64,000 nt of DNA from Lysinibacillus_B sp036662795 (lineage in GTDB: Bacteria; Bacillota; Bacilli; Bacillales_A; Planococcaceae): NCBI RefSeq assembly GCF_036662795.1, contig NZ_JBAFWZ010000009.1:1-64000 (forward strand), read 5' to 3'. This document shows, one piece after another, positions 26,090-34,277 of the stretch. The notes under the pieces were generated by a model. The model was not told the DNA's origin. It made no database searches and saw nothing but the letters and a program-made list of their open reading frames with translations. The position numbers and the translations under genes were made by a program. The number at the start of each line of letters is the position of its first letter. The stretch's first letter is position 1.

Positions 26090-26100
26090 TATTTTACAAA

Positions 26101-26141
26101 GCTGCTAGAAGTGGAGTTAATTCGCTTTTAGCAGTTTTTTT
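26101..26141 (+). terminator. Terminator of the exporter operon
   Basis: CTGCTAGAAGTG pairs with CGCTTTTAGCAG, then seven T. Confidence 0.8.
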
Positions 26142-26156
26142 AAGGAGTGAATGGAA

Positions 26157-26603
26157 ATGGAGTTAGTTGATATCACAAAGGATAATTGGCTTGATGTTGT
26201 TTTTTTATCAACGACTGATAAAATGCCGATGATTTGCGAGGAGTTTGTAGCATCAAACGCACTTTCGCTTGTGCAGGCACAGTATGAAAAGAACTGGATA
26301 ACGAAAGCCATTGAAGTCGATACGGTTTTAGTCGGATTTACGATGTATGGAAAGGAGCCGGACGAAGAGCAATATACGATTTGCCGTTTAATGATTGATT
26401 ATAAATATCAAGGGAAAGGTTACGGTCGCAAAGCAATGGAAATCATACTTGCTGCATTGAAAAGTAAACAGGATGGACTCGACATTTATTTATCAGTAGA
26501 GCCACAAAATATAGTTGCGAAAAAATTGTACGAAAGCTGTGGGTTTATAAGTACTAATAGGATTGTTGATGGTGAGGAAGAGTTTGTATTAAAGAACAAC
26601 TAG
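26157..26603 (+). CDS. GNAT-family N-acetyltransferase (BltD/spermidine acetyltransferase-like)
   Basis: About 148 residues from ATG 26157, preferred over ATG 26151 because AAGGAG ends at 26147. Acetyl-CoA-binding motif A is DYKYQGKGYGRKAMEIIL; motif B VEPQNIVAKKLYESCGF. The N-terminal DNWLDVVFL and the C-terminal VDGEEEFVL resemble diamine/polyamine acetyltransferases, some of which accompany drug exporters. Substrate not established. Confidence 0.85.
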   Translation: MELVDITKDNWLDVVFLSTTDKMPMICEEFVASNALSLVQAQYEKNWITKAIEVDTVLVGFTMYGKEPDEEQYTICRLMIDYKYQGKGYGRKAMEIILAALKSKQDGLDIYLSVEPQNIVAKKLYESCGFISTNRIVDGEEEFVLKNN

Positions 26604-26719
26604 TCGTTTACATGCAGGCGAAGGGTAATTTTCACCTGTTATTTATTTTTTACCGGAAGTAGTTGCTTATTTAATACGAAAAACTTATATTTAGTGTATC
26701 GAAATAAAAAGAAAGCGAC

Positions 26720-27988
26720 GTGCACGCATTGTCTAAATTGCTTCGTGATTGGTTAAAAAATTTAAAATCATTTAATCGAAATATTAGGTTGTTCATAGTA
26801 GCAAATGTGCTTATTCAAATAGGCATGGGTGTTTTTAGTGTCATGTACAATTTGTATATTCGTGAACTGGGCTTACCAGAAGCAGTAAACGGCAGCGTAA
26901 TTTCAGTTACTTCACTTGCAACAGCGATTATGTTAGTACCAGCTGGGATATTAAGTGATAGATTCGGTCGTAAATGGATTCTGATTCTAGGTACTTTACT
27001 TACAGCCTTCATGCTCCTTGGACGAAGCTTAGTCACAGCTGAGCAGCCTATGCTTGTATTAGGATTTGCGACAGGTATTGTCTGGGCGTTGACTCAAGTA
27101 TCGGGTGTTCCTTTCTTGGCAGAAAATTCAAAGCCAAGCGAACGTATGCATTTATTTAGTATCCATTTTGCTCTTGTTACTGTAGCCAATGTAATTGGTA
27201 GTTTACTAGGTGGAGTTATTGCCGATGTGGCAATGTGGTTAGGGGCAAGTGGAGTTAGTAGTATCCAAATATCGTTAATTGCAGGTGTAGCAATTTTCAT
27301 AGTAGGGATATTCCCACTCTTTTCCCTTAAGCCGGTGAGAAAGCTTGAAGAAGTAAAGACAAATTTAGCATTAGAAGAGGAAGAGGTTAAAACAGAAGCC
27401 GGTTTTAAAGCAAACCTCAAGATGATTGTATTATTTGGTTTTGCCAATCTTTTAATAGGTACGGGGTCAGGTCTTGTAATTCCATATTTGAACTTATATT
27501 TTGCGAATCGCTTCGATGCTTCAAACACCTATATTGGATTAATACTAGCTTTAGGCTCTGCTATGACAGCCATAGCGATGCTAATAGGCCCATTGCTTGT
27601 AAAGCGAGTAGGAAAAGTAAGGGCACTTGTGATATTTCAGCTCATGTCGATACCGTTTTTATTTTTAACTGCATATACGAATTCATTGTTTTTCGCTTCG
27701 GTAGGGTTTTTATTAAGGCAGGCATTAATGAATGCTGGAAACCCTATTCAAAGTGCGATTGCTATGGATGTTGTGCACGATAAGTATAAGGGGCTTGCGA
27801 ATTCTGTAAACCAAATGGTATTTAATGTAGGATGGGCAACGATGGGCCTACCTGCAGCGTGGCTTGTGACAACGTTTGGCTCGTATTGGGGCTATGCCTA
27901 TGCTTTTTCGATTACAGGCTGTTTATATTTAATTGCATCCACTTATTTTTACTTACTTTTTGGTCGACGATATACTCGAACGAAGTAA
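26720..27988 (+). CDS. MFS transporter
   Basis: 422 residues, GTG start with only a weak RBS. Twelve hydrophobic segments with a charged central loop (about 205-235, rich in Glu and Lys). MFS motif A is GILSDRFGRKWIL after TM2. Probably a drug or metabolite exporter; substrate unknown. Confidence 0.88.
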   Translation: MHALSKLLRDWLKNLKSFNRNIRLFIVANVLIQIGMGVFSVMYNLYIRELGLPEAVNGSVISVTSLATAIMLVPAGILSDRFGRKWILILGTLLTAFMLLGRSLVTAEQPMLVLGFATGIVWALTQVSGVPFLAENSKPSERMHLFSIHFALVTVANVIGSLLGGVIADVAMWLGASGVSSIQISLIAGVAIFIVGIFPLFSLKPVRKLEEVKTNLALEEEEVKTEAGFKANLKMIVLFGFANLLIGTGSGLVIPYLNLYFANRFDASNTYIGLILALGSAMTAIAMLIGPLLVKRVGKVRALVIFQLMSIPFLFLTAYTNSLFFASVGFLLRQALMNAGNPIQSAIAMDVVHDKYKGLANSVNQMVFNVGWATMGLPAAWLVTTFGSYWGYAYAFSITGCLYLIASTYFYLLFGRRYTRTK

Positions 27989-28047
27989 GTAACTCGTGTA
28001 AAAACCACCTTTTAAACAAGAGGGGTGGGACAAAACGAATCCTGAAA

Positions 28048-28097
28048 ATGCAAAGCCTCGAAAAGTTTACAAATCGTAAATTTTTGAGGCTTTGCAT
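28048..28097 (+). repeat. Long hairpin downstream of the MFS gene
   Basis: ATGCAAAGCCTCGAAAA faces TTTTTGAGGCTTTGCAT, with an inner GTTTAC/GTAAAT pairing. Preceded by GGGGTGGGACAAAA, which resembles the end of the TIR repeats. No T tract follows, so it is not a standard terminator. Confidence 0.6.
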
Positions 28098-28131
28098 GAT
28101 TATCCACGAATAAAACGGTTAGTAGCACTTA

Positions 28132-28341
28132 TCAATCATAAACATGGAATAGGATTAGCTCATGAATCATTTTTTCAACTTGGGCTAACTCATCGGCTGC
28201 TGGTGGTTCGCCAATGTATTGTATAGCTCCATCTTTTTTATACTCGGCTTGATATTTCCTTTGCTTATAAAAAAAAGAAAGTGTCCAGCCTGGTAGCTGT
28301 GTATTTTCGTATAACGGCTTAAAACTAAAATGTTGAATCAT
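28132..28341 (-). CDS. yheE: YheE-family protein
   Basis: 69 residues, ATG behind AGGGGAGGGAG. Recognised by FSFKPLYENTQLPGWTLSFFY and its position between yheIH- and yheBA-type genes, as in B. subtilis. Small soluble protein of unknown role (DUF5342). Confidence 0.8.
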   Translation of the reverse strand: MIQHFSFKPLYENTQLPGWTLSFFYKQRKYQAEYKKDGAIQYIGEPPAADELAQVEKMIHELILFHVYD

Positions 28342-28471
28342 TTGAAACTCCCTCCCCTCTTTAATCGTACTAAATAGTGATTGTATATTGCAAACGAGAA
28401 TAGGGAAGATATGTTAGAAACAATGTTATAATTTGAAGGAAAATGATTTGAAATAGAAATGAGAGGGTTCA

Positions 28472-29617
28472 ATGGATAATTTCTTTATACTAATGTTATT
28501 TTTAGCAGGAGTGGGAGCTGTTATTGGGGCAACAACAAATTATATAGCCATTAAAATGCTATTCCGGCCATATAAGCCAATTTATTTTAAGAAATGGCGG
28601 CTGCCTTTTACACCGGGGCTTATACCGAAACGTCGAGATGTATTAGCTGTTCAATTAGGAAAAACGGTTTCAGAATATTTATTAACACCGGATACGATTA
28701 AAAAGAAATTTCTATCAAAAGAAATACAGAATAATGTATTATCCTTTGCACAAAGAAAAGTATCTGAGGAAATCTTTACGCCAAATAAGAGTATTAAGCA
28801 CTGGCTTGATATTGCAGGGTTTAGTTCTTTACCTCAAACGGTTGAGGGGAAGATCGATGTAGTTATTTACAATCAGTTTGAATCGATGAAGCATGTGTTA
28901 TCGACGAAAACGATTCAAGAAATATTGCCGCAGGATTTAGAGCTGGTGATAGATCAAAAAGTCGATGAGGCAGTACTTCAAATATTGAAAAAGGGGGAGG
29001 ATTATTTTCTTTCTCCGGAGGGCTCATTAACGATAAAAAATATGATTGATGATTTTTTAAATTCCAAAGGCTCCTTTGGTGGCATGATTCAAATGTTTAT
29101 GGGGGACTCGTTGTCGCTCGTTGATAAGGTACAACGAGAACTTATAAAGTTTCTACAGGCACCAGGTACAAGAGAATTACTACAGCGGATTTTTGCAACA
29201 GAATGGGAAAAAATCAAAAAGCGACAGGCAATGGACTTTATGAAAGATGTAAACTTTGATACGATTGTAGGAAGCATTCAAGCTTATACAAAGGAACAAT
29301 TATCAATACATTCACGTATAGATAAAACGATAAGCGATTATTGGCCACAGGGTGAAGCATGGGCTAATGATGAGCTGCTACCGAAAATGATCGACAAAGT
29401 ATTTTTAGCGGCAGAAGGCAAAATTGAAGATGTACTTAAGCGTTTGAATTTAGCAGAAGTCGTTCGTGAACAAGTAGACTCGTTCCCAATTGCTAAACTT
29501 GAAGAGCTTGTCCTTGGCATCATTAGCCGTGAATTACGTATGATTACATGGTTAGGCGGTATTATTGGTGGTCTAGTTGGTGTTATTCAAGCAGTTATCG
29601 TCTATATGACGAACTAA
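28472..29617 (+). CDS. yheB: DUF445 membrane protein YheB
   Basis: 381 residues. N-terminal transmembrane helix (about 5-25), MLFRPYKPIYF and LPFTPGLIPKRRD typical of DUF445, a long helical middle, and a C-terminal hydrophobic hairpin (LGGIIGGLVGVIQAVIVYMT). Function unknown; expressed in sporulation in B. subtilis. 20 nt upstream of yheA. Confidence 0.92.
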   Translation: MDNFFILMLFLAGVGAVIGATTNYIAIKMLFRPYKPIYFKKWRLPFTPGLIPKRRDVLAVQLGKTVSEYLLTPDTIKKKFLSKEIQNNVLSFAQRKVSEEIFTPNKSIKHWLDIAGFSSLPQTVEGKIDVVIYNQFESMKHVLSTKTIQEILPQDLELVIDQKVDEAVLQILKKGEDYFLSPEGSLTIKNMIDDFLNSKGSFGGMIQMFMGDSLSLVDKVQRELIKFLQAPGTRELLQRIFATEWEKIKKRQAMDFMKDVNFDTIVGSIQAYTKEQLSIHSRIDKTISDYWPQGEAWANDELLPKMIDKVFLAAEGKIEDVLKRLNLAEVVREQVDSFPIAKLEELVLGIISRELRMITWLGGIIGGLVGVIQAVIVYMTN

Positions 29618-29637
29618 AAAAGAGAGTAGGCAAAATA

Positions 29638-29982
29638 ATGATTAATATTTATGACGACATTAATAAGTTAGAAGCTACATTCCGTAAAACAAATGAGTAC
29701 AAAGCATTACAGGAAGCTGTTGAAGCTGTTCGCAGTGACGAAGAAGCGAAAACTTTATTTACAAATTTCCGAGACATTCAATTAAAGCTACAGCAAAAGC
29801 AAGTGGCTGGTGAAGAGCTTCTAGAAGATGAGTACAATTATTTACAAAAAACTGCCCAGCTTGCACAGCAAAATGTAAAGATATTAGCGATGCTAGAAGC
29901 AGAAATGGCACTAAGCCAAATTATCGAAGAAGTGAATCGTATTATCGTAAAACCGATTCAATCTCTATACGACGGACTATAA
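29638..29982 (+). CDS. yheA: YlbF/YmcA-family protein YheA
   Basis: 114 residues from ATG 29638, at the usual MINIYDDIN start. All-helical with the YlbF-type coiled coil (FTNFRDIQLKLQQKQ...YNYLQKTAQLAQQN). Paralogs YlbF and YmcA form the Y-complex that modulates RNase Y; YheA's own role is unclear. Operon with yheB. Confidence 0.92.
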   Translation: MINIYDDINKLEATFRKTNEYKALQEAVEAVRSDEEAKTLFTNFRDIQLKLQQKQVAGEELLEDEYNYLQKTAQLAQQNVKILAMLEAEMALSQIIEEVNRIIVKPIQSLYDGL

Positions 29983-29988
29983 TAAAGT

Positions 29989-30018
29989 AAGGATCGCACA
30001 ATGGTGTGGTCCTTTTTT
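29989..30018 (+). terminator. Terminator after yheA
   Basis: 11-bp stem AAGGATCGCAC with G-T pairs, loop AATG, T6. Confidence 0.8.
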
Positions 30019-30397
30019 ATTTGAAAAATTTCGGTTGAACATATTTCGGATAGATGGAAGAATATTGTCTTAAACAACGGTTAAAATCATGCGACTGACT
30101 AATGATCTTAGCCAAGTTTTGTTCATCAGAGTATAGCAGGTTGTATCCAAAATGATTTTTAAAGAAGCTACGTGCAAAATCATATTTTTCATTCAATGAG
30201 ATAGCGCCGTATAAATCACTTTTGTCGATTAAATAAATTAAGTCACAAATTACTTTTGTTCCATTGTAGGATAGTGAAATCGTGATGTAAAATGTACGTT
30301 CATCGCACCGATCCAAGCTAAATTCATAAAATTGCACATTCACCCGGTCTAACACTTCTCGAAATGATACTGTACTAAGCTCAATAGTTTTAACCAT
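30017..30397 (-). CDS. Hypothetical protein
   Basis: 126 residues, soluble, ATG behind TTGGAGGTG. Mixed alpha/beta; notable runs FYEFSLDRCDERTFYITISL and DFARSFFKNHFGYNLLYSDE. Not recognised. Single gene, convergent with yheBA. Confidence 0.6.
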   Translation of the reverse strand: MVKTIELSTVSFREVLDRVNVQFYEFSLDRCDERTFYITISLSYNGTKVICDLIYLIDKSDLYGAISLNEKYDFARSFFKNHFGYNLLYSDEQNLAKIISQSHDFNRCLRQYSSIYPKYVQPKFFK

Positions 30398-30708
30398 AAA
30401 GACACCTCCAAAATTCAGAATATTTATAAAATTATACTATATAAAATATTAGCAGTCTATAATAACTTGAAAATTGTATTACTAGAATAATATTTCTACT
30501 GTGTCCGTAGTGTAAAATTGTTATATTAGCTTTTCTAAATTAATTATATCAATTATTTTTAAACTGTCATTGGTATTTTTGTAAAAAAATATTAATTTTG
30601 ATTAACGAAGCTTTACATATATTAAAATGCCCTTTTTTTGATACAATGAAAGGGATGTTTGGATCAATAACAGAGATAAATTGAATTAATTGAAAGTAGA
30701 GAAGAAAA
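30398..30708. other. AT-rich intergenic region, nothing identified
   Basis: 311 nt upstream of hemZ. Very AT-rich; no gene with a plausible RBS and no convincing hairpin were seen. It presumably contains the divergent promoters. Confidence 0.4.
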
Positions 30709-32211
30709 ATGAAAACGATACACATACATGAGCAATTTAAGGAAGACTGGAATCGTGTGTTAAACCATATTGCTAATTTATTTTATGAAGATTCGGTTAT
30801 CCAATTTACGCAAGATGGTGCAGATATGTCGATTTCTTTTACTCATAAGATAGATCCCGACTTTACAATTCGAACTTCTGCAGAATTAATAGTAGAGGGT
30901 CAGCTTTACAGAAGTAACTATGCTATCGGCTATGGGACGGAAGGTACGGAAAAAGAACAAAGTATTCGAATGAAGCGCGCATTATCTCACGTAATGCTGG
31001 ATGTTTTAGAGCAATATACAGGTATGACACAGCAATGGGGCATTTTAACAGGTGTTCGCCCGACAAAGCTATATCATAAGTTTCGAAAAGAGGGGCTTTC
31101 CGAGAAGCAAATTTTCGATAAGCTAAAAACGGATTTTCGATTGTCCGATGGGAAAATTCAACTATTGAAAGCGATAGTTGCACGCCAGTTACATGTAATT
31201 CCTGATTTAGATGAAATAGGTCGAGAAATTTCTATATATATTGGTGTACCGTTTTGTCCGACGATGTGTGCCTACTGTACGTTTCCGGCATATGCCATTC
31301 AGTCGAACCGAAAAGCAGGTCGTGTCGAGAAGTTTATCGATGGCCTTCATATAGAGCTAAGAGAACTAGGGAAATGGCTAACAGAGAAAAATATGCGCAT
31401 AACGTCGATTTACTGGGGTGGAGGAACACCGACATCGATTGAAGCCGATGAAATGGATGCGCTCTATGCAACGATGTTCGAATCATTCCCAAATAAGGAT
31501 TCAATCCGTGAAATTACGGTTGAAGCAGGACGTCCTGATACGATTACACCTGAAAAAATCGAAGTGCTAAAAAAATGGGGCATTGATCGGATTTCAGTTA
31601 ATCCGCAAAGCTACACGCAGGAAACGTTAAAAGCGATTGGTCGTCACCATACTGTTCAAGAAACGATTGATAAGTTTTGGCTATCTCGCAATATGGGCAT
31701 GAACAATATTAATATGGACTTAATTATCGGATTACCAAACGAGGGAATCGAGGAATTCCAGCATTCATTAGAGGAATCGGCGAAAATGCAGCCGGAGTCG
31801 TTAACCGTTCATACACTAAGCTTTAAACGTGCTTCAGAAATGACGCGTAATAGAGATAAATATAAAGTGGCGGACCGTGATACGGTATCAGAAATGATGA
31901 GAATGGCAAGTAATTGGACGGAAGAGAATGGCTATGTTCCATATTATTTATATCGACAAAAAAATATTTTAGGGAATTTAGAGAACGTAGGCTACTGTAA
32001 GCCAGGTGAAGAATCGATATACAATATCGTTATTATGGAAGAGGTACAAACGATCCTAGGTATTGGCTGTGGAGCATCTTCAAAATTTGTTCATCCTGAA
32101 ACGGGTAAAATTACGCAATTCCATAATCCAAAAGATCCTGCGGCATATATTATGACATTCCAAGAAGCCATCCAAAAGAAAATAGAAATTTTAAACGAGT
32201 TATATCGTTAA
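30709..32211 (+). CDS. hemZ: Coproporphyrinogen dehydrogenase HemZ
   Basis: 500 residues, matching B. subtilis HemZ. Radical-SAM protein of the HemN-like group acting in heme synthesis at low oxygen. [4Fe-4S]-SAM motif CPTMCAYC (Cys183, Cys187, Cys190), GG motif YWGGGTPTS, and SVNPQSY plus NMDLIIGLP for SAM binding. The N-terminal about 170 residues are HemZ-specific. Position near yheBA is as in B. subtilis. True coproporphyrinogen oxidase activity of HemZ is not certain. Confidence 0.92.
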   Translation: MKTIHIHEQFKEDWNRVLNHIANLFYEDSVIQFTQDGADMSISFTHKIDPDFTIRTSAELIVEGQLYRSNYAIGYGTEGTEKEQSIRMKRALSHVMLDVLEQYTGMTQQWGILTGVRPTKLYHKFRKEGLSEKQIFDKLKTDFRLSDGKIQLLKAIVARQLHVIPDLDEIGREISIYIGVPFCPTMCAYCTFPAYAIQSNRKAGRVEKFIDGLHIELRELGKWLTEKNMRITSIYWGGGTPTSIEADEMDALYATMFESFPNKDSIREITVEAGRPDTITPEKIEVLKKWGIDRISVNPQSYTQETLKAIGRHHTVQETIDKFWLSRNMGMNNINMDLIIGLPNEGIEEFQHSLEESAKMQPESLTVHTLSFKRASEMTRNRDKYKVADRDTVSEMMRMASNWTEENGYVPYYLYRQKNILGNLENVGYCKPGEESIYNIVIMEEVQTILGIGCGASSKFVHPETGKITQFHNPKDPAAYIMTFQEAIQKKIEILNELYR

Positions 32212-32220
32212 ATTATAGGA

Positions 32221-32256
32221 GGGGAGAATAGCGAGATGCGTTCTCCTTTCTTTTTA
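32221..32256 (+). terminator. Terminator after hemZ
   Basis: GGAGAA/TTCTCC hairpin followed by a T-rich stretch. Confidence 0.65.
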
Positions 32257-32438
32257 TACAATAAAATGGTTCATCAACAAAACTTGGTGCTGATTACCTG
32301 GGAACGTTCGATGCGCCTTCTCACTGCCTGTGAGTGAGCTCGAATAAGTATACACTTGATTTTTCCGAAGGTGAGTATGCAATTTTTTAAGAGGGCAGAT
32401 GAGATAGAGCAATTGTTCATGCATTGCTTAGCGTTAGG

Positions 32439-32574
32439 GGCGAACTTGAACAAGGTGATATTGTTGAAATAACTAACCACGACCATGGATATATGGTACA
32501 AGTTCTTCGGGAAGAAAAGTAGCAAGCAGAAGATCGAATAAAAGCATTAAGACAAAGGTTAAATAAAAAATAAG
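32439..32574 (+). pseudogene. Decayed gene remnant
   Basis: The + frame reads GELEQGDIVEITNHDHGYMV then QVLREEK and a TAG at 32520; past it AEDRIKALRQRLNKK runs to another stop. Codon choice looks coding but there is no start or RBS. The rest of the 32257-32694 gap shows nothing else recognisable. Source family unknown. Confidence 0.3.
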
Positions 32575-32694
32575 GATAAGAGTTTAGTCATAAATATTCT
32601 AAAAAATACGAGAACTTGTCATAAAGAGGGGCATGTTGGAGCGCCTAATATGCTAAAATAAATAGGTACATATTTTTAAATAGGAGCGAAACCG

Positions 32695-33483
32695 ATGACG
32701 ATTAAAACAATCATTTTCGATTTAGATGATACATTATTATGGGACCAAAAATCTGTTAAAACAGCATTTGAAAAAACTTGTGAATATGCATCGACAAAAT
32801 ATGAAGTAGAGCCTGAGCAATTTGAAGAAGCAGTACGTGCCGCTGCTCGTGAGCTGTATCAGAGCTATGAAACTTATGATTATACAGTAATGATCGGTAT
32901 TAACCCATTTGAAGGCTTATGGGGGACATTCGACGACCCGACAGATTCCTTCCAAAAGATGAAGGGGCTTGTACCGGGGTATCGTGCAAATGCATGGACA
33001 AAAGCATTAGGGGCATTTGGTATTGATGATGTGGAATTCGGTAAGGAGCTAGGAGAACGCTTTGTTGAGGAGCGTAAAAAAGCGCCTTTCTTGTATGAGG
33101 ATACTTTTGCCGTACTAGACGAGCTAAAAGGGAACTATCAGCTAGTGCTATTAACAAATGGTGCACCAAGCCTACAAAATTTAAAGCTTGAAATTACACC
33201 AGAAATTGCCCCGTATTTTGACCATATCATCATTTCTGGTGACTTTGGTAAAGGGAAGCCAGACCCATCGATTTTTGAGCATGTAATGGAAGTAGCGGGT
33301 GTGACGGCTGAAGATGGGATTATGGTTGGTGACAACCTTATGACAGATATATTAGGCTCGTCACGTGTAGGTATGCGTAATGTATGGATTAACCGTGAGA
33401 ATAAACCGCAAAACCCAGATGTAATACCAACTTATGAAGTAACATCATTAACAGAGTTTTTAGAGCTTGTACAAAAGCTTTAA
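32695..33483 (+). CDS. HAD-family hydrolase (phosphatase)
   Basis: 262 residues, HAD subfamily IA. Motif I IFDLDDTLLWD (nucleophile Asp9/acid Asp11), motif II LLTNGA, motif III Lys in FGKGKPDP, motif IV MVGDNLMTDILG. Cap domain about 18-110. Similar to YfnB/NANP-type phosphatases; substrate unknown. RBS TAGGAG before ATG. Confidence 0.9.
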   Translation: MTIKTIIFDLDDTLLWDQKSVKTAFEKTCEYASTKYEVEPEQFEEAVRAAARELYQSYETYDYTVMIGINPFEGLWGTFDDPTDSFQKMKGLVPGYRANAWTKALGAFGIDDVEFGKELGERFVEERKKAPFLYEDTFAVLDELKGNYQLVLLTNGAPSLQNLKLEITPEIAPYFDHIIISGDFGKGKPDPSIFEHVMEVAGVTAEDGIMVGDNLMTDILGSSRVGMRNVWINRENKPQNPDVIPTYEVTSLTEFLELVQKL

Positions 33484-33525
33484 AATATAATTGCAGCTAT
33501 AGTGTTGCAGCACAATATTCCACAG

Positions 33526-33561
33526 AAAAAGCATTTGAGACCCGAGCTCGAATGCTTTTTT
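33526..33561 (+). terminator. Terminator after the HAD gene
   Basis: 14-bp stem AAAAAGCATTTGAG with its complement (one G-T), then T6. Confidence 0.82.
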
Positions 33562-33571
33562 CCATATTAGT

Positions 33572-33736
33572 GGCCAGTGAAACGATAGATTGGCGAGTAA
33601 CTTAGGGATTTTGCTAGAATTTAAGACGTGAATTTTCACATTGGCTAGTAAATTTAAAAAAGTGGCTAGTATTTTTGAAAATGTGGCTAGTATTTCGAAA
33701 AAGTCGGCTAGTATTTTTGAATTTTTGGCTAGTAAA
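33572..33736. repeat. 21-bp-period tandem repeat array
   Basis: GGCTAGTA occurs at 33643, 33664, 33685, 33706 and 33727, exactly 21 nt apart; degenerate units (GGCCAGTG 33572, GGCGAGTA 33592, TGCTAGAA 33612) extend it leftward. Spacers are A/T-rich. On the minus strand the unit would encode a heptad of the type LATFSKI, but no gene is supported. Confidence 0.8.
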
Positions 33737-33839
33737 TGATTTTTTGTAATGTATATACTATAATACATTGAAATAAGTGAATTATCAGATTATTAATGCT
33801 ATGATAATATAATCACCCAAGTTGGAAAGGGGTTTACGT

Positions 33840-34199
33840 ATGAACATGTGTCATTGTGAAAATTGTGGGCGTACCAATAGCGTTGCTGAAATTATCTGTA
33901 TGTCGATTCAGGGTCATGTAGCTGAGCTATGTGTTACATGTACACATATTTTATCGCAAGCATCCAATCAGGATAGATTCCTTTCAATCGTTCGTCAAAA
34001 AACAGCACAGCAATCGAATGCTGAAATGAAGCGTGTGCATCGACTGTTAACAGGATTGATTGCTGTAGGTATGTTAGCGATAGTAGTTATTGCAGGGGTG
34101 GTAGGTGCTGCAGAAAATCTAGGAACAGTTGTAGATCAATCAAAAGATCACTCTAACATAGAGTACTTGTCATTTGCTATATTAAATCAATTTAAATAA
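33840..34199 (+). CDS. Zinc-ribbon-like membrane protein, unknown
   Basis: 119 residues from ATG 33840, with GGAAAGGGG upstream. N-terminal CHCENCGR...CMS...CVTC cysteines look like a treble-clef or ribbon (about 4-37); one transmembrane helix (about 68-90); short tail. Not recognised. Inferred to be membrane-anchored with a cytoplasmic metal-binding head. Confidence 0.65.
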   Translation: MNMCHCENCGRTNSVAEIICMSIQGHVAELCVTCTHILSQASNQDRFLSIVRQKTAQQSNAEMKRVHRLLTGLIAVGMLAIVVIAGVVGAAENLGTVVDQSKDHSNIEYLSFAILNQFK

Positions 34200-34232
34200 A
34201 AGAGGCATTCCACTAAATGGAATGCCTCTTTA
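34198..34232. terminator. Terminator between convergent genes
   Basis: 14-bp stem AAAGAGGCATTCCA, loop CTAAA, T-rich end. Confidence 0.85.
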
Positions 34233-34277
34233 TCTTTAAATACTCAGTGAAGTAAGAAAAGCTAAGGCTTAACTGCA

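Noticed and set aside
33572..33736. CRISPR array
   Set aside because: The repeated core is only 8 nt with 13-nt AT-rich spacers; no cas genes. It is a tandem repeat.
33460..33768. 102-codon minus-strand frame with leucine-rich heptads
   Set aside because: It arises from the 21-bp repeats, overlaps a terminator and the HAD gene end, and has no RBS.
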